This document shows, piece by piece, positions 25,071 to 33,857 of a DNA stretch of 64,000 nucleotides. Under the pieces are notes generated by a model, which worked only from the letters and a program-made list of their open reading frames with translations, did not search any database and had not been told where the DNA came from. The DNA is taken from assembly GCF_003416895.1 (NCBI RefSeq), contig NZ_QVIO01000002.1, positions 372,001 to 436,000 on the forward strand. Direction: 5' to 3'. This DNA comes from Duganella sp. BJB476 (GTDB lineage: Bacteria; Pseudomonadota; Gammaproteobacteria; Burkholderiales; Burkholderiaceae_D). The translations under genes and the position numbers were made by a program. Position 1 is the stretch's first letter, and each line of letters opens with the position of its first letter.

Positions 25071-26099
25071 CTAAGCCGGCAGCGCCCCGTCCTGGCGGCG
25101 CTGCGCGGCTTGCGCGCGCCAATCGTCGGGCACCACAAAGCCACGACGCCGCTCCACCAGCCATTCCCCCTGCTGCTCCAGCACCGCCACCATCACCGGC
25201 GCGGCCACCTGCACCATGTGCTCGTGCAGCGCCGCCAGCAGTTCATCCTTGTCCATCGAAATCGACTCCAGCGGCATCTTCAACGGCGCCAGCCAGTGCA
25301 GGCGCGGCATGATGGTGTAGCGTTCGCCCTGCAATGCGGCGGTCTGTTGCAGCGTGATCCAGAAGCCGTTGCAATGCGGCTGGGAGATGCCCGCCATCGG
25401 CTCCGCGCCCTCGCCGCCCGGATAGAACAGCCAGCCCTTGACCAGCGCCTGCGCGCGCGCCACCGGCTGCGGCAGCAAAGGCTGGGCCGCCGGATGGTCG
25501 GCCAGCGATAGTTGCTTGTCGAAGATTTTGCGCATCTTGGCGCCCAACGTGTCGGCCAGGTTAGGGCCGATCAGGCCGTTGAAATCGGCGCCGGCTTCGC
25601 TCGCATCGAGCAGGTAGAACTTGGTGGCGAATTCCAGGTGGACCAGGTCGTCGCCGTCGCGCAGCAGGAAGTCGAATTCGCCGACGGTGTCGTTGCGGCT
25701 GGCGCGCACTTGCAGGCCGTGCGCGACCAGCTTGCCGTGTTCGGCGAAATAGAAGGCCATCAGCTTTTCCGCATACAGGCCGAGGCGCGAATAGTGACGG
25801 CTGCCCAGCGCGGCTTCCAGCGGAACCGGATCCTGCTCCAGCGCGGTCAGCCAGTCGGCCGTTTGCGGCGACATGGCGCCCAGCGTGGCGATGCGGCCGT
25901 GCCAGTGCGGCGAAGCCGGGTCCAGCAAATCGGGGGCGTCGAGCAGCCAGGCCAGCGCCCGCACGTGCGGACGGGTCAGGTGTCCCCAGCGCTGTTCGAA
26001 GCGTGCCTGATAACTGTCCGCCGGTGCGGTTCCGGCGAGCGTCCCGCTGGCAATCGCAGGGGACGGGTTCGCCGGCGCGGCGGGTGGCAGGCTAGTCAC
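25071..26099 (-). CDS. DUF1853 family protein
   Basis: Conserved proteobacterial protein of unknown function, about 342 residues. The middle carries a PD-(D/E)xK nuclease-like pattern: ASRNDTVGEFDFLLRDGDDLVHLEFATKFYL, where Glu/Asp, Glu and Lys have the order expected of a nuclease core. GTG at 26099 is preferred because AAGG lies 6 bases upstream; GTG at 26126 is possible. The gene overlaps the end of udg by 8 bases and is the last of the tsaB-rimI-udg unit. The link with a DNA-glycosylase homologue makes a DNA role plausible but unproven. Confidence 0.85.
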   Translation of the reverse strand: MTSLPPAAPANPSPAIASGTLAGTAPADSYQARFEQRWGHLTRPHVRALAWLLDAPDLLDPASPHWHGRIATLGAMSPQTADWLTALEQDPVPLEAALGSRHYSRLGLYAEKLMAFYFAEHGKLVAHGLQVRASRNDTVGEFDFLLRDGDDLVHLEFATKFYLLDASEAGADFNGLIGPNLADTLGAKMRKIFDKQLSLADHPAAQPLLPQPVARAQALVKGWLFYPGGEGAEPMAGISQPHCNGFWITLQQTAALQGERYTIMPRLHWLAPLKMPLESISMDKDELLAALHEHMVQVAAPVMVAVLEQQGEWLVERRRGFVVPDDWRAQAAQRRQDGALPA

Positions 26100-27018
26100 G
26101 GGCAGCCTTGGCGAGACACAGATCACCCCAGGCCTTGGCCTTGTCTTCCGGCCGGCGCAGCAGGTCGTCCGGGTGATAGGTGGCCACTACCGGCAACTGG
26201 GCGGCGCCGTAGCGCATCACCTGGCCGCGCGCGGCCGGGCCCATCATCAGGCCCTTGGCGGCGTACTGGCCGAAGGTCATGGCCATGGTCGCGCTGGTCA
26301 GCGCCAGCTCGCGCTCCAGGAACGGACGGCAGGCCAGCAGTTCCTCGCCGCTCGGTGCGCGGTCGGCGCCATCGGGGCCGGACGGACGGCATTTGACCAG
26401 GTTGGTCACGTAGACATCCGCCTCCGGTTTCAGGGAGATGGCTTTCAGCATATTGTCCAGCAACTGCCCCGCCTCGCCGGCGATCGCCTGGTTTTCCTTC
26501 TCGTCCAGGCGCGACGGCGCGGCCGCGATGGCGATCCAGCTGGCGTCGGCGGCGCCACGGCCGTTGACGGCGTTGCGGCGCGTATCGCACAGCGCGCAGC
26601 GGGTGCAGGTGGAGACAGCGGTCTTCAACGCAGCCCAGTCCATCGCGGCGATGGCGGCATCGCTGACCGGCTCGGCGCGGGCCGGTACCGGCGCCTCGTC
26701 GAACCAGGCGTTTGAGTCTTCGTCGGCCATGGCGAGCGGTTCTTCCGCAGCAGGCGGCTCGGGGGCGAACGATGGCGCGGGCGTCGGCTCAGCCGCAATC
26801 ACAGGCGTTGGCACGGGGACAGGCATCGGCGCGGGCGTCGGCATGGCGACAGGCTCTGGTGATGGTGGCGGCACTTCAGCCGCCACCACTACCGGCTCCA
26901 AGGCCACGTCATCCTCAACGGCCGCCGCCTCGCCAACAGGGGGATTGCGCAATTTCCATTGCACGCCCACGCCCATCTCATCGAGGAACACGGTACTGCG
27001 GGCTATCGTCTGACTCAT
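26092..27018 (-). CDS. Uracil-DNA glycosylase family 4-like protein with altered active site
   Basis: The C-terminal 185 residues have the family 4 UDG fold. Iron-sulfur cysteines are CTRC, KCRP and ACRPF, and GEAGQLLDNMLKAI, VYVTNLVKCRPSG, MTFGQYAAKGLM and VVATYHPDDLLRRP follow the family order. The first active-site motif, normally GE(G/A)PG..ED followed by PFVG, is instead AAAPSRLDEKENQAIAG, so key catalytic and base-pocket residues are missing. The N-terminal 120 residues are a Pro/Ala/Glu-rich linker after a short conserved start. Its ATG overlaps the rimI stop (ATGA). It may be inactive on uracil or have another specificity. Confidence 0.85.
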   Translation of the reverse strand: MSQTIARSTVFLDEMGVGVQWKLRNPPVGEAAAVEDDVALEPVVVAAEVPPPSPEPVAMPTPAPMPVPVPTPVIAAEPTPAPSFAPEPPAAEEPLAMADEDSNAWFDEAPVPARAEPVSDAAIAAMDWAALKTAVSTCTRCALCDTRRNAVNGRGAADASWIAIAAAPSRLDEKENQAIAGEAGQLLDNMLKAISLKPEADVYVTNLVKCRPSGPDGADRAPSGEELLACRPFLERELALTSATMAMTFGQYAAKGLMMGPAARGQVMRYGAAQLPVVATYHPDDLLRRPEDKAKAWGDLCLAKAARD

Positions 27019-27485
27019 AAACTGAACCGCATAACGATTGCGTCCTCGCGTTGTTGATTGGCGGCCGGGTAATAGCCCTTGCGCCGACCGATGTGTTTAA
27101 ATCCGTAGCGCTCATAAATCTCCAGCGCCCGCGTGTTCGACGGCCGTACCTCCAGCAGCACCGACGCCATGCCCAGCCCGCGCGCGCAAGCCACGGACTG
27201 GTTCAGCAGGAACCGTCCCAGGCCCTGCCCCTGCCTCTCCGCCGACACCGCCACGTTCAGCAAATGCGCCTCGTCGACGATGGTCATCAGCAGGAAATAG
27301 CCCAGCAAATCGCCATGCTGGTCGCGCAGCACCCACGCCTCATAGTTGCTGCTAAGGGAATCGACGAAATTGGCCATGCTCCAGGGATGCGGATAAACGC
27401 TCTCCTCCAGCGCCACCACATCGTTCAAATCGGCTTGCCGCATCGGCTCGTAGTTCAGCCGCGCCAGGTCCCACATCTGCTTCAT
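27015..27485 (-). CDS. rimI: Ribosomal protein S18-alanine N-acetyltransferase RimI
   Basis: GNAT acetyltransferase of 156 residues that modifies the N-terminus of S18. The acetyl-CoA loop is AVSAERQGQGLGRFLL (Q/RxxGxG/A), with LLEVRPSNTRALEIYERYGFKHIGRRKGYYP as the RimI C-terminal signature and HPWSMANFVDSL in the N-terminal half. It overlaps tsaB by 4 bases upstream and udg by 4 bases downstream, so all three are translationally coupled. Confidence 0.96.
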   Translation of the reverse strand: MKQMWDLARLNYEPMRQADLNDVVALEESVYPHPWSMANFVDSLSSNYEAWVLRDQHGDLLGYFLLMTIVDEAHLLNVAVSAERQGQGLGRFLLNQSVACARGLGMASVLLEVRPSNTRALEIYERYGFKHIGRRKGYYPAANQQREDAIVMRFSL

Positions 27486-28183
27486 GCGCCACCTTCAGCG
27501 GCTTTGGCGGCCGCCATGTCGCGCCGCTCGGCCTGGGTGTAGGCGATCTTGTTACGCAAATACAGCGGTTGCGCCTCGGCCGCCGTCACCGTCGCCCCGG
27601 CGGCAAAGGCGATCGCCGCCAGTTGCGCGACCTGCGCCGCATGCGGCATCACCTCGGCAAAGCCGCCGCCGGCAAACGCCTCGGCATAGGCCGACAAACC
27701 GTTGCCGCAAGCGACAGGCGCGCCCTGCGGCTGCACGCCCTCCGGCGCCGACAGCGCGGGGGGCAGCACCGCCAGCGGCGCCGCGCCGTCCGCGAACCGG
27801 TACTGCGCCCAGTACACCTCGCCCATGCGTGCATCCAGCACCGCCAGCACGTCGCCGGCGCCATGTTGCTGATGGCAGGCCAGCGCCATCGCGTCCAGCG
27901 TCACCACCGGCACCACCGGCAGGTTGCCGCCGAAGGCCAGGCCCTGCGCGATCCCGCAAGCGGTGCGCACGCCGGTGAAGGAACCAGGGCCGGAGCCGAA
28001 GGCGATGGCGTCGCAGTCTTTCAAGGCGATAGCGGCTTCGGCCAGCAGCTCCTGTATCATCGGCAGCACCGATTGCGAATGAGTGCGCACGCCCGAGGAC
28101 ACGCGGCTGATGACGGTCTCGCCGCGCAGCAGCGCGACCGAGGCCAGTTCGGAGGATGTTTCAATGGCAAGAATGATAGGCAT
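27482..28183 (-). CDS. tsaB: tRNA threonylcarbamoyladenosine biosynthesis protein TsaB
   Basis: Partner of TsaD in making t6A37 of ANN-decoding tRNAs. The 233 residues start MPIILAIETSSELASVALL, the ASKHA phosphate-1 motif, followed by HSQSVLPMIQELLAEA and DCDAIAFGSGPGSFTGVRTACGIAQGLAFG, which are diagnostic. The last third is divergent, as usual in TsaB. It heads the tsaB-rimI-udg-DUF1853 unit. Confidence 0.96.
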   Translation of the reverse strand: MPIILAIETSSELASVALLRGETVISRVSSGVRTHSQSVLPMIQELLAEAAIALKDCDAIAFGSGPGSFTGVRTACGIAQGLAFGGNLPVVPVVTLDAMALACHQQHGAGDVLAVLDARMGEVYWAQYRFADGAAPLAVLPPALSAPEGVQPQGAPVACGNGLSAYAEAFAGGGFAEVMPHAAQVAQLAAIAFAAGATVTAAEAQPLYLRNKIAYTQAERRDMAAAKAAEGGA

Positions 28184-28280
28184 GCCGTATTTTAACCTGC
28201 CGCGCTGGCAGGCGCGACCCCGCGAGGGGAGGTAGAATACGCCCCTTAGGCGCAGAGGCCGCCGTTAGTTGACGAATACC

Positions 28281-28709
28281 ATGCACAGTGTGACCCTGAA
28301 TTCCGACAATCGCGCAGAGATCGCCGCCGCCCTGGCCGGCGACCGCTGGATCGTGGCCTGCCTGTGCGCGGCCTGGTGCGGCACCTGCGCCACCTACCGC
28401 GCCACGTTCGAGGACGTGGCCGCACGCCACCCGGACAAGTTCTTCGTCTGGATCGATATCGAAGACCACGCCGACGTGGTGGGCGACCTCGACGTGGAAA
28501 ACTTCCCCACCCTGCTGATCCAGCACCACGAACTGGTGGCCTTCTTCGGCACCATGCTGCCGGACGCCGCGCTGGCGCACCGCCTGGTGCAAGCCAAGTC
28601 GGCGCTCAGCGACGCCGAGCTGGCCGAACTGACCGTCAGCAGCGAAGAACGCCGCCGCTGGCAAGCCGACTGCAACCTGCGCACGCTGATGCGCAACGCG
28701 CAGGCCTGA
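28281..28709 (+). CDS. Thioredoxin family protein
   Basis: 142-residue cytosolic thioredoxin-fold protein. The redox motif is WCGTC in CAAWCGTCATYRATFEDVA, and the cis-proline in VENFPTLLIQ. The WCGTC centre differs from the WCGPC of thioredoxins, and Asp replaces parts of the hydrophobic core, so it is a diverged member whose partner is unknown. ATG 28281 is preferred over TTG 28269. It diverges from tsaB and converges with the sulfur-metabolism fusion gene 12 bases away. Confidence 0.87.
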   Translation: MHSVTLNSDNRAEIAAALAGDRWIVACLCAAWCGTCATYRATFEDVAARHPDKFFVWIDIEDHADVVGDLDVENFPTLLIQHHELVAFFGTMLPDAALAHRLVQAKSALSDAELAELTVSSEERRRWQADCNLRTLMRNAQA

Positions 28710-28721
28710 ACATCTGATCCG

Positions 28722-29786
28722 TTAAACGCTGTCGGATGCCACCGGCAGCGCCTCGGATTTCCAGCGCAGCATGCCGCCGGCCAGATTGGCGACCTGCCTG
28801 AAGCCGGCCTTGGCCAGCAGCACGCTGGCCTGGGCCGAGCGCACGCCCGAGCGGCATACCGCCACCACCGGCCGCTCGCGGTCCAGTTCGCCCACGCGGT
28901 CCATCAGCTGCGACAAGGGCACCAGCCGCGCGCCCTCCAGATGGCCCAGCTGGTCGATGAACTCCGGCGCCTCGCGCACGTCGACGATTTGCACCCCGGC
29001 CGCATGTTCCAGCAGCGCCATCGGCTCGATTTCCCAAACGCCGCTGAAGCGCAAGGTCAGCGGCGCCCAGGCCGGCACTTCCGGCACAGGGGCATTGCCC
29101 TCCGGCTGGCCGCAGCGCATATTGGCCGGCACCGCCACGGCGATCAGCTTCGGATGCGGTAGATGGAGATTGTTCATATGCCCGGCGAAGTCGCCCTCGT
29201 CCACGTCGCCGCCCAGGCGCGGATTGAAGCGCCGTTCCTCGGCTACGCTGGTCACGGTAATGCCGCGATAATCGTGCGCGGGATACAGCAGGCAAACTTC
29301 GGGCAGCGACAGGATCTGCTCGCGCACCGAAGCGAACAACTGCTGCGGACTGCCCTGCTGGAAATCGGTGCGGCCGCAGCCGCGTATCAGCAGGCTGTCG
29401 CCGGTGAAGGCCATGCTCTCGTCATCCAGCACAAAGGTCAGGCAGCCGTTGGTGTGGCCGGGCGTGGCCCGCACCGTCAGATGGCGGCTGCCGAAATCGA
29501 TGCGGTCGCCATGCCGCAGCGGACGGTCGGCCAGTTCGGCGCCCGCCGCTTCCGCCAGCGCGATGCGGCTGCCGCAGCTTTGATGCAGGCGCCAGGCGGC
29601 GGTCACGTGGTCGGCGTGGACGTGCGTATCCAGCGTGGCCAGCAGGCGCAGGCCCAGCTCCTTCAACAACGCCAGGTCGCGCGGAGCCTGCTCGTAGACC
29701 GGGTCGATCAGCAGCGCCTCGCCGCTGTCACTCAGCAGATAGGTGTAGGTGGAGGAAGTCGGATCGAAAAGCTGACGAAAAATCAT
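28722..29786 (-). CDS. ETHE1-like metallo-beta-lactamase fold / rhodanese fusion
   Basis: 354 residues. The N-terminal 245 residues form an ETHE1-type persulfide dioxygenase domain: TLDTHVHADHVTAAW (HxHxDH), TPGHTNGCLTFVLDD, FTGDSLLIRGCGRTDFQQG and LYPAHDYRG supply the mononuclear iron ligands. The C-terminal 95 residues form a rhodanese domain with active-site Cys in VAVCRSGVRSA. Fusions of this kind (CstB-like) oxidise persulfide and transfer sulfane sulfur, a sulfide-detoxification route. No sulfide:quinone reductase or repressor is adjacent. Confidence 0.92.
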   Translation of the reverse strand: MIFRQLFDPTSSTYTYLLSDSGEALLIDPVYEQAPRDLALLKELGLRLLATLDTHVHADHVTAAWRLHQSCGSRIALAEAAGAELADRPLRHGDRIDFGSRHLTVRATPGHTNGCLTFVLDDESMAFTGDSLLIRGCGRTDFQQGSPQQLFASVREQILSLPEVCLLYPAHDYRGITVTSVAEERRFNPRLGGDVDEGDFAGHMNNLHLPHPKLIAVAVPANMRCGQPEGNAPVPEVPAWAPLTLRFSGVWEIEPMALLEHAAGVQIVDVREAPEFIDQLGHLEGARLVPLSQLMDRVGELDRERPVVAVCRSGVRSAQASVLLAKAGFRQVANLAGGMLRWKSEALPVASDSV

Positions 29787-29859
29787 GATGGCGGCATTCT
29801 AAAATATCAATCAAGCCTAAGCTTAGTCTGCTTGCCCGGTGCTGCGCAAGTGGTGCGGG

Positions 29860-30246
29860 TCAACCTGCCTGCCAGGAATCAGGTTGCAGCTCCTTGATTC
29901 GTTGCTCGGTGTGTTTCGTCATGCAATCGTGATAGCTTTCAGCGCCGCCAGTGCCGCCCTGATAGAGGCTCTGCCTGGCCACGCAGTCGGCGTCGCGGAA
30001 CTCCACCCATTTTCGTTGCGACACAACGAGCAGCTTCTTCATGGCCGCACCGTTGTCGTAGGACGCCAGCTGCTTGAGTACAGTTTGATATACCGCATTC
30101 AGTTGCCTATCCTTGGCTTCAAATTTCTGCAAGGCGCACTGATTCACCTCGGGCGTGCCACGCGGGGTATCACACGGATCGTGGCCTTGGGCAAGCGCGC
30201 AGACCGGGAGCAAAGCGCCAAGAGCAGCTATTAAAATACGACGCAT
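29860..30246 (-). CDS. Lysozyme inhibitor LprI-like (DUF1311) secreted protein
   Basis: 128-residue exported protein. The start at 30246 gives a signal peptide (MRRILIAALGALLPVCALAQG); the longer frame adds 29 unrelated residues. The mature part matches the LprI N-terminal domain: CDTPRGTPEVNQCALQKFEAKDRQLNAVYQTVLKQL, then QRKWVEFRDADC and a final cysteine, giving four conserved cysteines likely in disulfides. Family members can inhibit lysozyme, but most are uncharacterised. Confidence 0.85.
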   Translation of the reverse strand: MRRILIAALGALLPVCALAQGHDPCDTPRGTPEVNQCALQKFEAKDRQLNAVYQTVLKQLASYDNGAAMKKLLVVSQRKWVEFRDADCVARQSLYQGGTGGAESYHDCMTKHTEQRIKELQPDSWQAG

Positions 30247-30443
30247 CAACGGCCTCCTGTTTAACTGCCACCCAGTGCGGCAGGATGCGGGAGGATAGCA
30301 TTTCGCGTCGTCAGAAGGTGCGCGGATTGTCACACCACTTCAATGCCGGCGCGCTTCAATTCTCTGGCAAGAAACGGGTAGCACGCCATCCGCCGCATCC
30401 CTATGCTGAAGCCTCTCTATCACTTCAGCAGAAGGAAAACTCC

Positions 30444-31208
30444 ATGCATCAGTTATCAGGAAAAGTGGCGATCGTCACCGGCGCAAGTTCGGGCATCGGC
30501 TACGAGACGGCCAGGTTATTTGCGCGTGAAGGTGCCAAGGTAGTCGTGACTGCGCGCCGCCAGGCCGAACTCAATGCGCTGGTCGCAGACATCGAACGTG
30601 ATGGCGGCGAGGCGATCGCCGTCGCCGGCGACATCCGCGACGAACATCTGGCGCGCGCACTGGTGGAAACGGCCGTCGGCCGCTACGGCGGGCTCGATAT
30701 CGCCTTCAACAACGCCGGCACAACGGGCGACACCGCACCGGCGTCCGACACTTCCATCGGCACCTGGCAGTCCACGCTCGACACCAATTTGACCAGCGCC
30801 TTCCTCGGGGCGAAATATCAGCTGCCGGCCATGATCAAGCGCGGCGGCGGTTCCATCATCTTTACCTCGACCGTCGTCGGCAGCACGATCGGCTTCCCTG
30901 GAATGGGCGCTTATGCCGCCAGCAAGGCCGGCTTGATCGGTCTGATGCAGGTCATCGCCGTCGAATATGGCGTCCACGGCATACGCGCCAACGCGCTGCT
31001 ACCAGGCGGCACCGACACGCCGATGGGCCGCGCCACCGCCAACACACCCGAAGCACGCGCCTTCGTCGAAGGCCTGCACGCGCTCAAGCGGCTGGCACTA
31101 CCAGAAGAAATCGCCCGTTCGGCGCTCTATCTGGCCTCCGACGCATCAAGCTTCACCACCGGATCGAGCCTGAGGGTGGACGGCGGCGCATCTGTCAACC
31201 GGACGTGA
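30444..31208 (+). CDS. SDR family oxidoreductase
   Basis: NAD(P)-dependent short-chain dehydrogenase of 254 residues. Cofactor motif TGASSGIGYETARLFA with ARRQAEL following beta-strand 2 (Arg suggests NADPH), NNAG at about residue 90, and catalytic Ser, Tyr and Lys in FTSTVVGS and YAASKAG. The C-terminus SSFTTGSSLRVDGGASVNRT is typical. AAGGAAA precedes ATG 30444. A gap of about 200 bases separates it from the divergent LprI-like gene. The substrate is unknown. Confidence 0.9.
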   Translation: MHQLSGKVAIVTGASSGIGYETARLFAREGAKVVVTARRQAELNALVADIERDGGEAIAVAGDIRDEHLARALVETAVGRYGGLDIAFNNAGTTGDTAPASDTSIGTWQSTLDTNLTSAFLGAKYQLPAMIKRGGGSIIFTSTVVGSTIGFPGMGAYAASKAGLIGLMQVIAVEYGVHGIRANALLPGGTDTPMGRATANTPEARAFVEGLHALKRLALPEEIARSALYLASDASSFTTGSSLRVDGGASVNRT

Positions 31209-31300
31209 TCTGCACCGCCAAGTGATTACGTCAACACTCCTCATGCGTGTGCATTTAGGTTAGAGTGAAGTCGGACTCAAAACAAGATAGGAGTGATTCG

Positions 31301-31918
31301 ATGGCAGCAGATGTTGAAACGATGCTGTTCCCATCCCAGGGAGCGTTTGCGCAGTGGCTGGCAGCGCACCACGATAGCTCCGACGGGGTGTGGCTGCAGC
31401 ACGCGAAGAAAGGGAGTCCGGTCCCTAGCGTAAGCTATCAAGAGGCATTGGAAGTTGCGCTGTGCTTCGGCTGGATCGACGGCCAGAAGCGTTCGCTCGA
31501 CCTCCATCACTATTTGCAGCGCTGGACACCGCGTCGCCCACGCAGTCTATGGTCCAAGGTCAATCGCGAGAAGGTGCTGAGGTATATCGAGGAGGGTAAG
31601 ATGCAGCCGAGCGGCCTGGCTGAAATCGAGCGAGCGAAAAAAGATGGTCGATGGGATGCAGCATACGAATCGGCTAGCATGGCGAGCGTGCCGCCCGAAC
31701 TTCATGCAGCATTCGCTGACCACCCCGGGGCAGCCGAATTTTTCGCCACGCTCAATTCGCAAAACCGCTATACAGTGTTGTTCCGGGTGCAGACAGCAAT
31801 AAAGCCCGAGACCAAAGTACGCAAGGCACAGGAGTACGCAGCCATGCTGGCTCGGCATGAGACGCCTCATCCGATCATGGCTAAGAAGCGGAGCAAAGCG
31901 GTCGAGGATGCGACATAA
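31301..31918 (+). CDS. YdeI/OmpD-associated family protein
   Basis: Cytosolic protein of 205 residues. The family core is visible: WLAAHHDSSDGVWLQHAKKGS, VSYQEALEVALCFGWIDGQKRSLD, YLQRWTPRRPRSLWSKVNREKV and GRWDAAY. The C-terminal KPETKVRKAQEYAAMLAR helix is also conserved. AGGAG lies 7 bases before ATG 31301. Some family members have been tied to envelope stress or antimicrobial peptide tolerance, but the biochemical role is unknown. Codon usage is less GC-biased than in the flanking housekeeping genes. Confidence 0.85.
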   Translation: MAADVETMLFPSQGAFAQWLAAHHDSSDGVWLQHAKKGSPVPSVSYQEALEVALCFGWIDGQKRSLDLHHYLQRWTPRRPRSLWSKVNREKVLRYIEEGKMQPSGLAEIERAKKDGRWDAAYESASMASVPPELHAAFADHPGAAEFFATLNSQNRYTVLFRVQTAIKPETKVRKAQEYAAMLARHETPHPIMAKKRSKAVEDAT

Positions 31919-32120
31919 GTGAAGGGGCTAATCATCGAGGTGACGAACGCAAGCGGCCAGCAGTGGCCCGTCGGAGTCAAACAAGTGCTCGTGGCCTAGC
32001 AAGGCTCTACCTCGCAACAAGATCACCCACAAGGTTTGCTATATGTGCCGCATCCGAAGTAAGCAGCGCGGTATTTTGTAATCGTAAGCAGAAATTCCCG
32101 GCGCTATCGCCTAGCCTGTG

Positions 32121-33005
32121 ATGAAAGAGTTGACCGTGATGTTAAGAAAGAACGCAACTATTGCAGTCATCGCGCCAGCCAGTGCGCCGGACATGACAAA
32201 GGTCGAGCACGGGATGGCGCGGCTACGCGATTGGGGCTTCCAAGTCGTGGAGGGCCATAACTTGCGCACGCGTTTCCGCTACACCGCAGGCACGGCGCAG
32301 CAAAGGACTGAAGACTTGCTGTGGGCGTTGTCCGATCCGCAGATCGATGCTGTATGGCTCGCACAGGGTGGATATGGTTGCGTCCATTGCATTCCCGACT
32401 TGCCGGACAACTTGCCGAAGGACCGAATCGTCATCGGATTCTCGGATGCGACATCGCTCTTTTGTGCGCTGACAAATAGGGGCCATACAAACTTGCTGCA
32501 TGGCCCGATGGTGGCGTCCTTGGCCACCGATACCGATAAAGAAACGCAACAAAGCGTTTATGCGATGCTGGCCGGGACGGATCGGTCAGCCATGCTTGGT
32601 ACGCACCTGTGTGGTCCCAAGGAAACGGTCACTGGGCCACTAATGGGCGGCAACCTGTCTATCCTCGCCAGCATTGCGGGTACGCCGTGGGCGGTCCGCG
32701 CCGAAGGGGCCATTCTCCTGTTAGAAGACATTCTCGGCGATGTCTACCGAATCGACCGAACGCTCGTCCAGTTGCGCGCCAGTGGATTTCTGAACGGCGT
32801 CAAGGGTATTGCACTTGGTGAATTTATTCGTTGTATGTTACCGGCAAATGCAGACTTCACTTTGAACGACGTGTTCGTTGATTTGCTGGAACCGCTTGAC
32901 ATACCGGTCGTCAAGGACATTGGGGTTGGACATGGTGCACGTAACCTGACTTGGAAATATGGTGAGCAGGTGACGCTGCGCGATGGTTCTATCCATCCCA
33001 GATAA
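32121..33005 (+). CDS. LD-carboxypeptidase (peptidase family S66)
   Basis: Serine carboxypeptidase that removes the terminal D-alanine from tetrapeptides during murein recycling, or acts as an MccF-like resistance protein. The about 294 residues show the S66 triad: Ser in IGFSDATSL, Glu in LLLEDILGDVYRIDRTL and His in GVGHGARN. Early motifs TIAVIAPAS and VWLAQGGYGC also match. The start is uncertain: GTG 32118, ATG 32121 and ATG 32139 are in frame, with no strong ribosome-binding site. Length is near the LdcA norm. Base composition is lower in GC than the core genes. Confidence 0.88.
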   Translation: MKELTVMLRKNATIAVIAPASAPDMTKVEHGMARLRDWGFQVVEGHNLRTRFRYTAGTAQQRTEDLLWALSDPQIDAVWLAQGGYGCVHCIPDLPDNLPKDRIVIGFSDATSLFCALTNRGHTNLLHGPMVASLATDTDKETQQSVYAMLAGTDRSAMLGTHLCGPKETVTGPLMGGNLSILASIAGTPWAVRAEGAILLLEDILGDVYRIDRTLVQLRASGFLNGVKGIALGEFIRCMLPANADFTLNDVFVDLLEPLDIPVVKDIGVGHGARNLTWKYGEQVTLRDGSIHPR

Positions 33006-33175
33006 GCTCATAGCCTGTCAGCATAAAGTCATCATTACCGCTATGGAGCGGCTTTAGCCTGAAGTGGGAATTCGTGAGTTTTGCAGATAAGCAAGCTGCT
33101 ATCCTGAACGCCGTCGGCCGAGTTCGGCCACAAGCGGTCATTGGGTAAGTCCGGAAAAATGAGTGGAGAGAGTGG

Positions 33176-33763
33176 ATGGCTCGCCTAGACTGCGCGAAAG
33201 CGACTTTACTTTTCTTGGTGTTGTTGTTGGCCCGACTACCGATCGCTAAGGCTGTCGATAACGCGGTCTATGCCCCAACGAAACTTAATATTTGTGATCC
33301 TTGCCCGGATCTCGAAATTCCTGTATCACGGCCACGCAGAGGCATTGTCATCAGCACCGGAGCTCTTTTTTCATCAAATGCCTCATGGAAGATTGTTGAT
33401 CTTGATACTCATACGCTTAAGCATGTTTCGGTTCTTATAGACCGAATATCGGGAAACTGGGGTGCGCCAGCAGTCGAAAGCCAATTGCTTACGAATGACG
33501 AGGAATATAAAATTCTCATGAAAGCAAACGAAATATGGGCGGCGCCACATGCCATTCCAAGTATTTCTGTTATTCATCCCGTGTGGGGTTTGTCGCTCTT
33601 TGACGAGAATGTTGAACGGCGAGAAGGTGGAGCTGGCCTTCCTGATGGTGAGGCAAAAGAGCTAGTTTCAATTTTCGATGAAATTTGGCAGAAAAAAATA
33701 AACATTAATCTTCCACTGCCGGCCCGAACCTGGCTGCGAAGGATCGATTATTTTCAGGTTTAG
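33176..33763 (+). CDS. Hypothetical secreted protein, low GC
   Basis: I do not recognise this 195-residue protein. It begins with a hydrophobic signal (ATLLFLVLLLARLPIAKA, cleavage about residue 26), then has a Cys pair CDPC and a mixed region with SWKIVDLDTHTLKHVSVLID and a tail ELVSIFDEIWQKKININLPLPARTWLRRIDY. No metal or catalytic motif stands out. GGAGAGAG precedes the start. Composition is markedly less GC-rich than the window average, with several AAA, ATA, AAT and TTT codons, suggesting horizontal acquisition. No partner gene adjoins. Confidence 0.6.
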   Translation: MARLDCAKATLLFLVLLLARLPIAKAVDNAVYAPTKLNICDPCPDLEIPVSRPRRGIVISTGALFSSNASWKIVDLDTHTLKHVSVLIDRISGNWGAPAVESQLLTNDEEYKILMKANEIWAAPHAIPSISVIHPVWGLSLFDENVERREGGAGLPDGEAKELVSIFDEIWQKKININLPLPARTWLRRIDYFQV

Positions 33764-33857
33764 CGTGGTCCGCTATGGGGCGGTTGCTGTCGGTCGCTTG
33801 ACGTGACGTGCCAACTCAAATTTGAGTCCCATGCTTCAGCGACGACCCGATTGCCAG

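Noticed and set aside
31919..32117. Possible gene or RNA between YdeI-like and LD-carboxypeptidase genes
   Set aside because: About 200 bases with no conserved frame, ribosome-binding site or strong hairpin.
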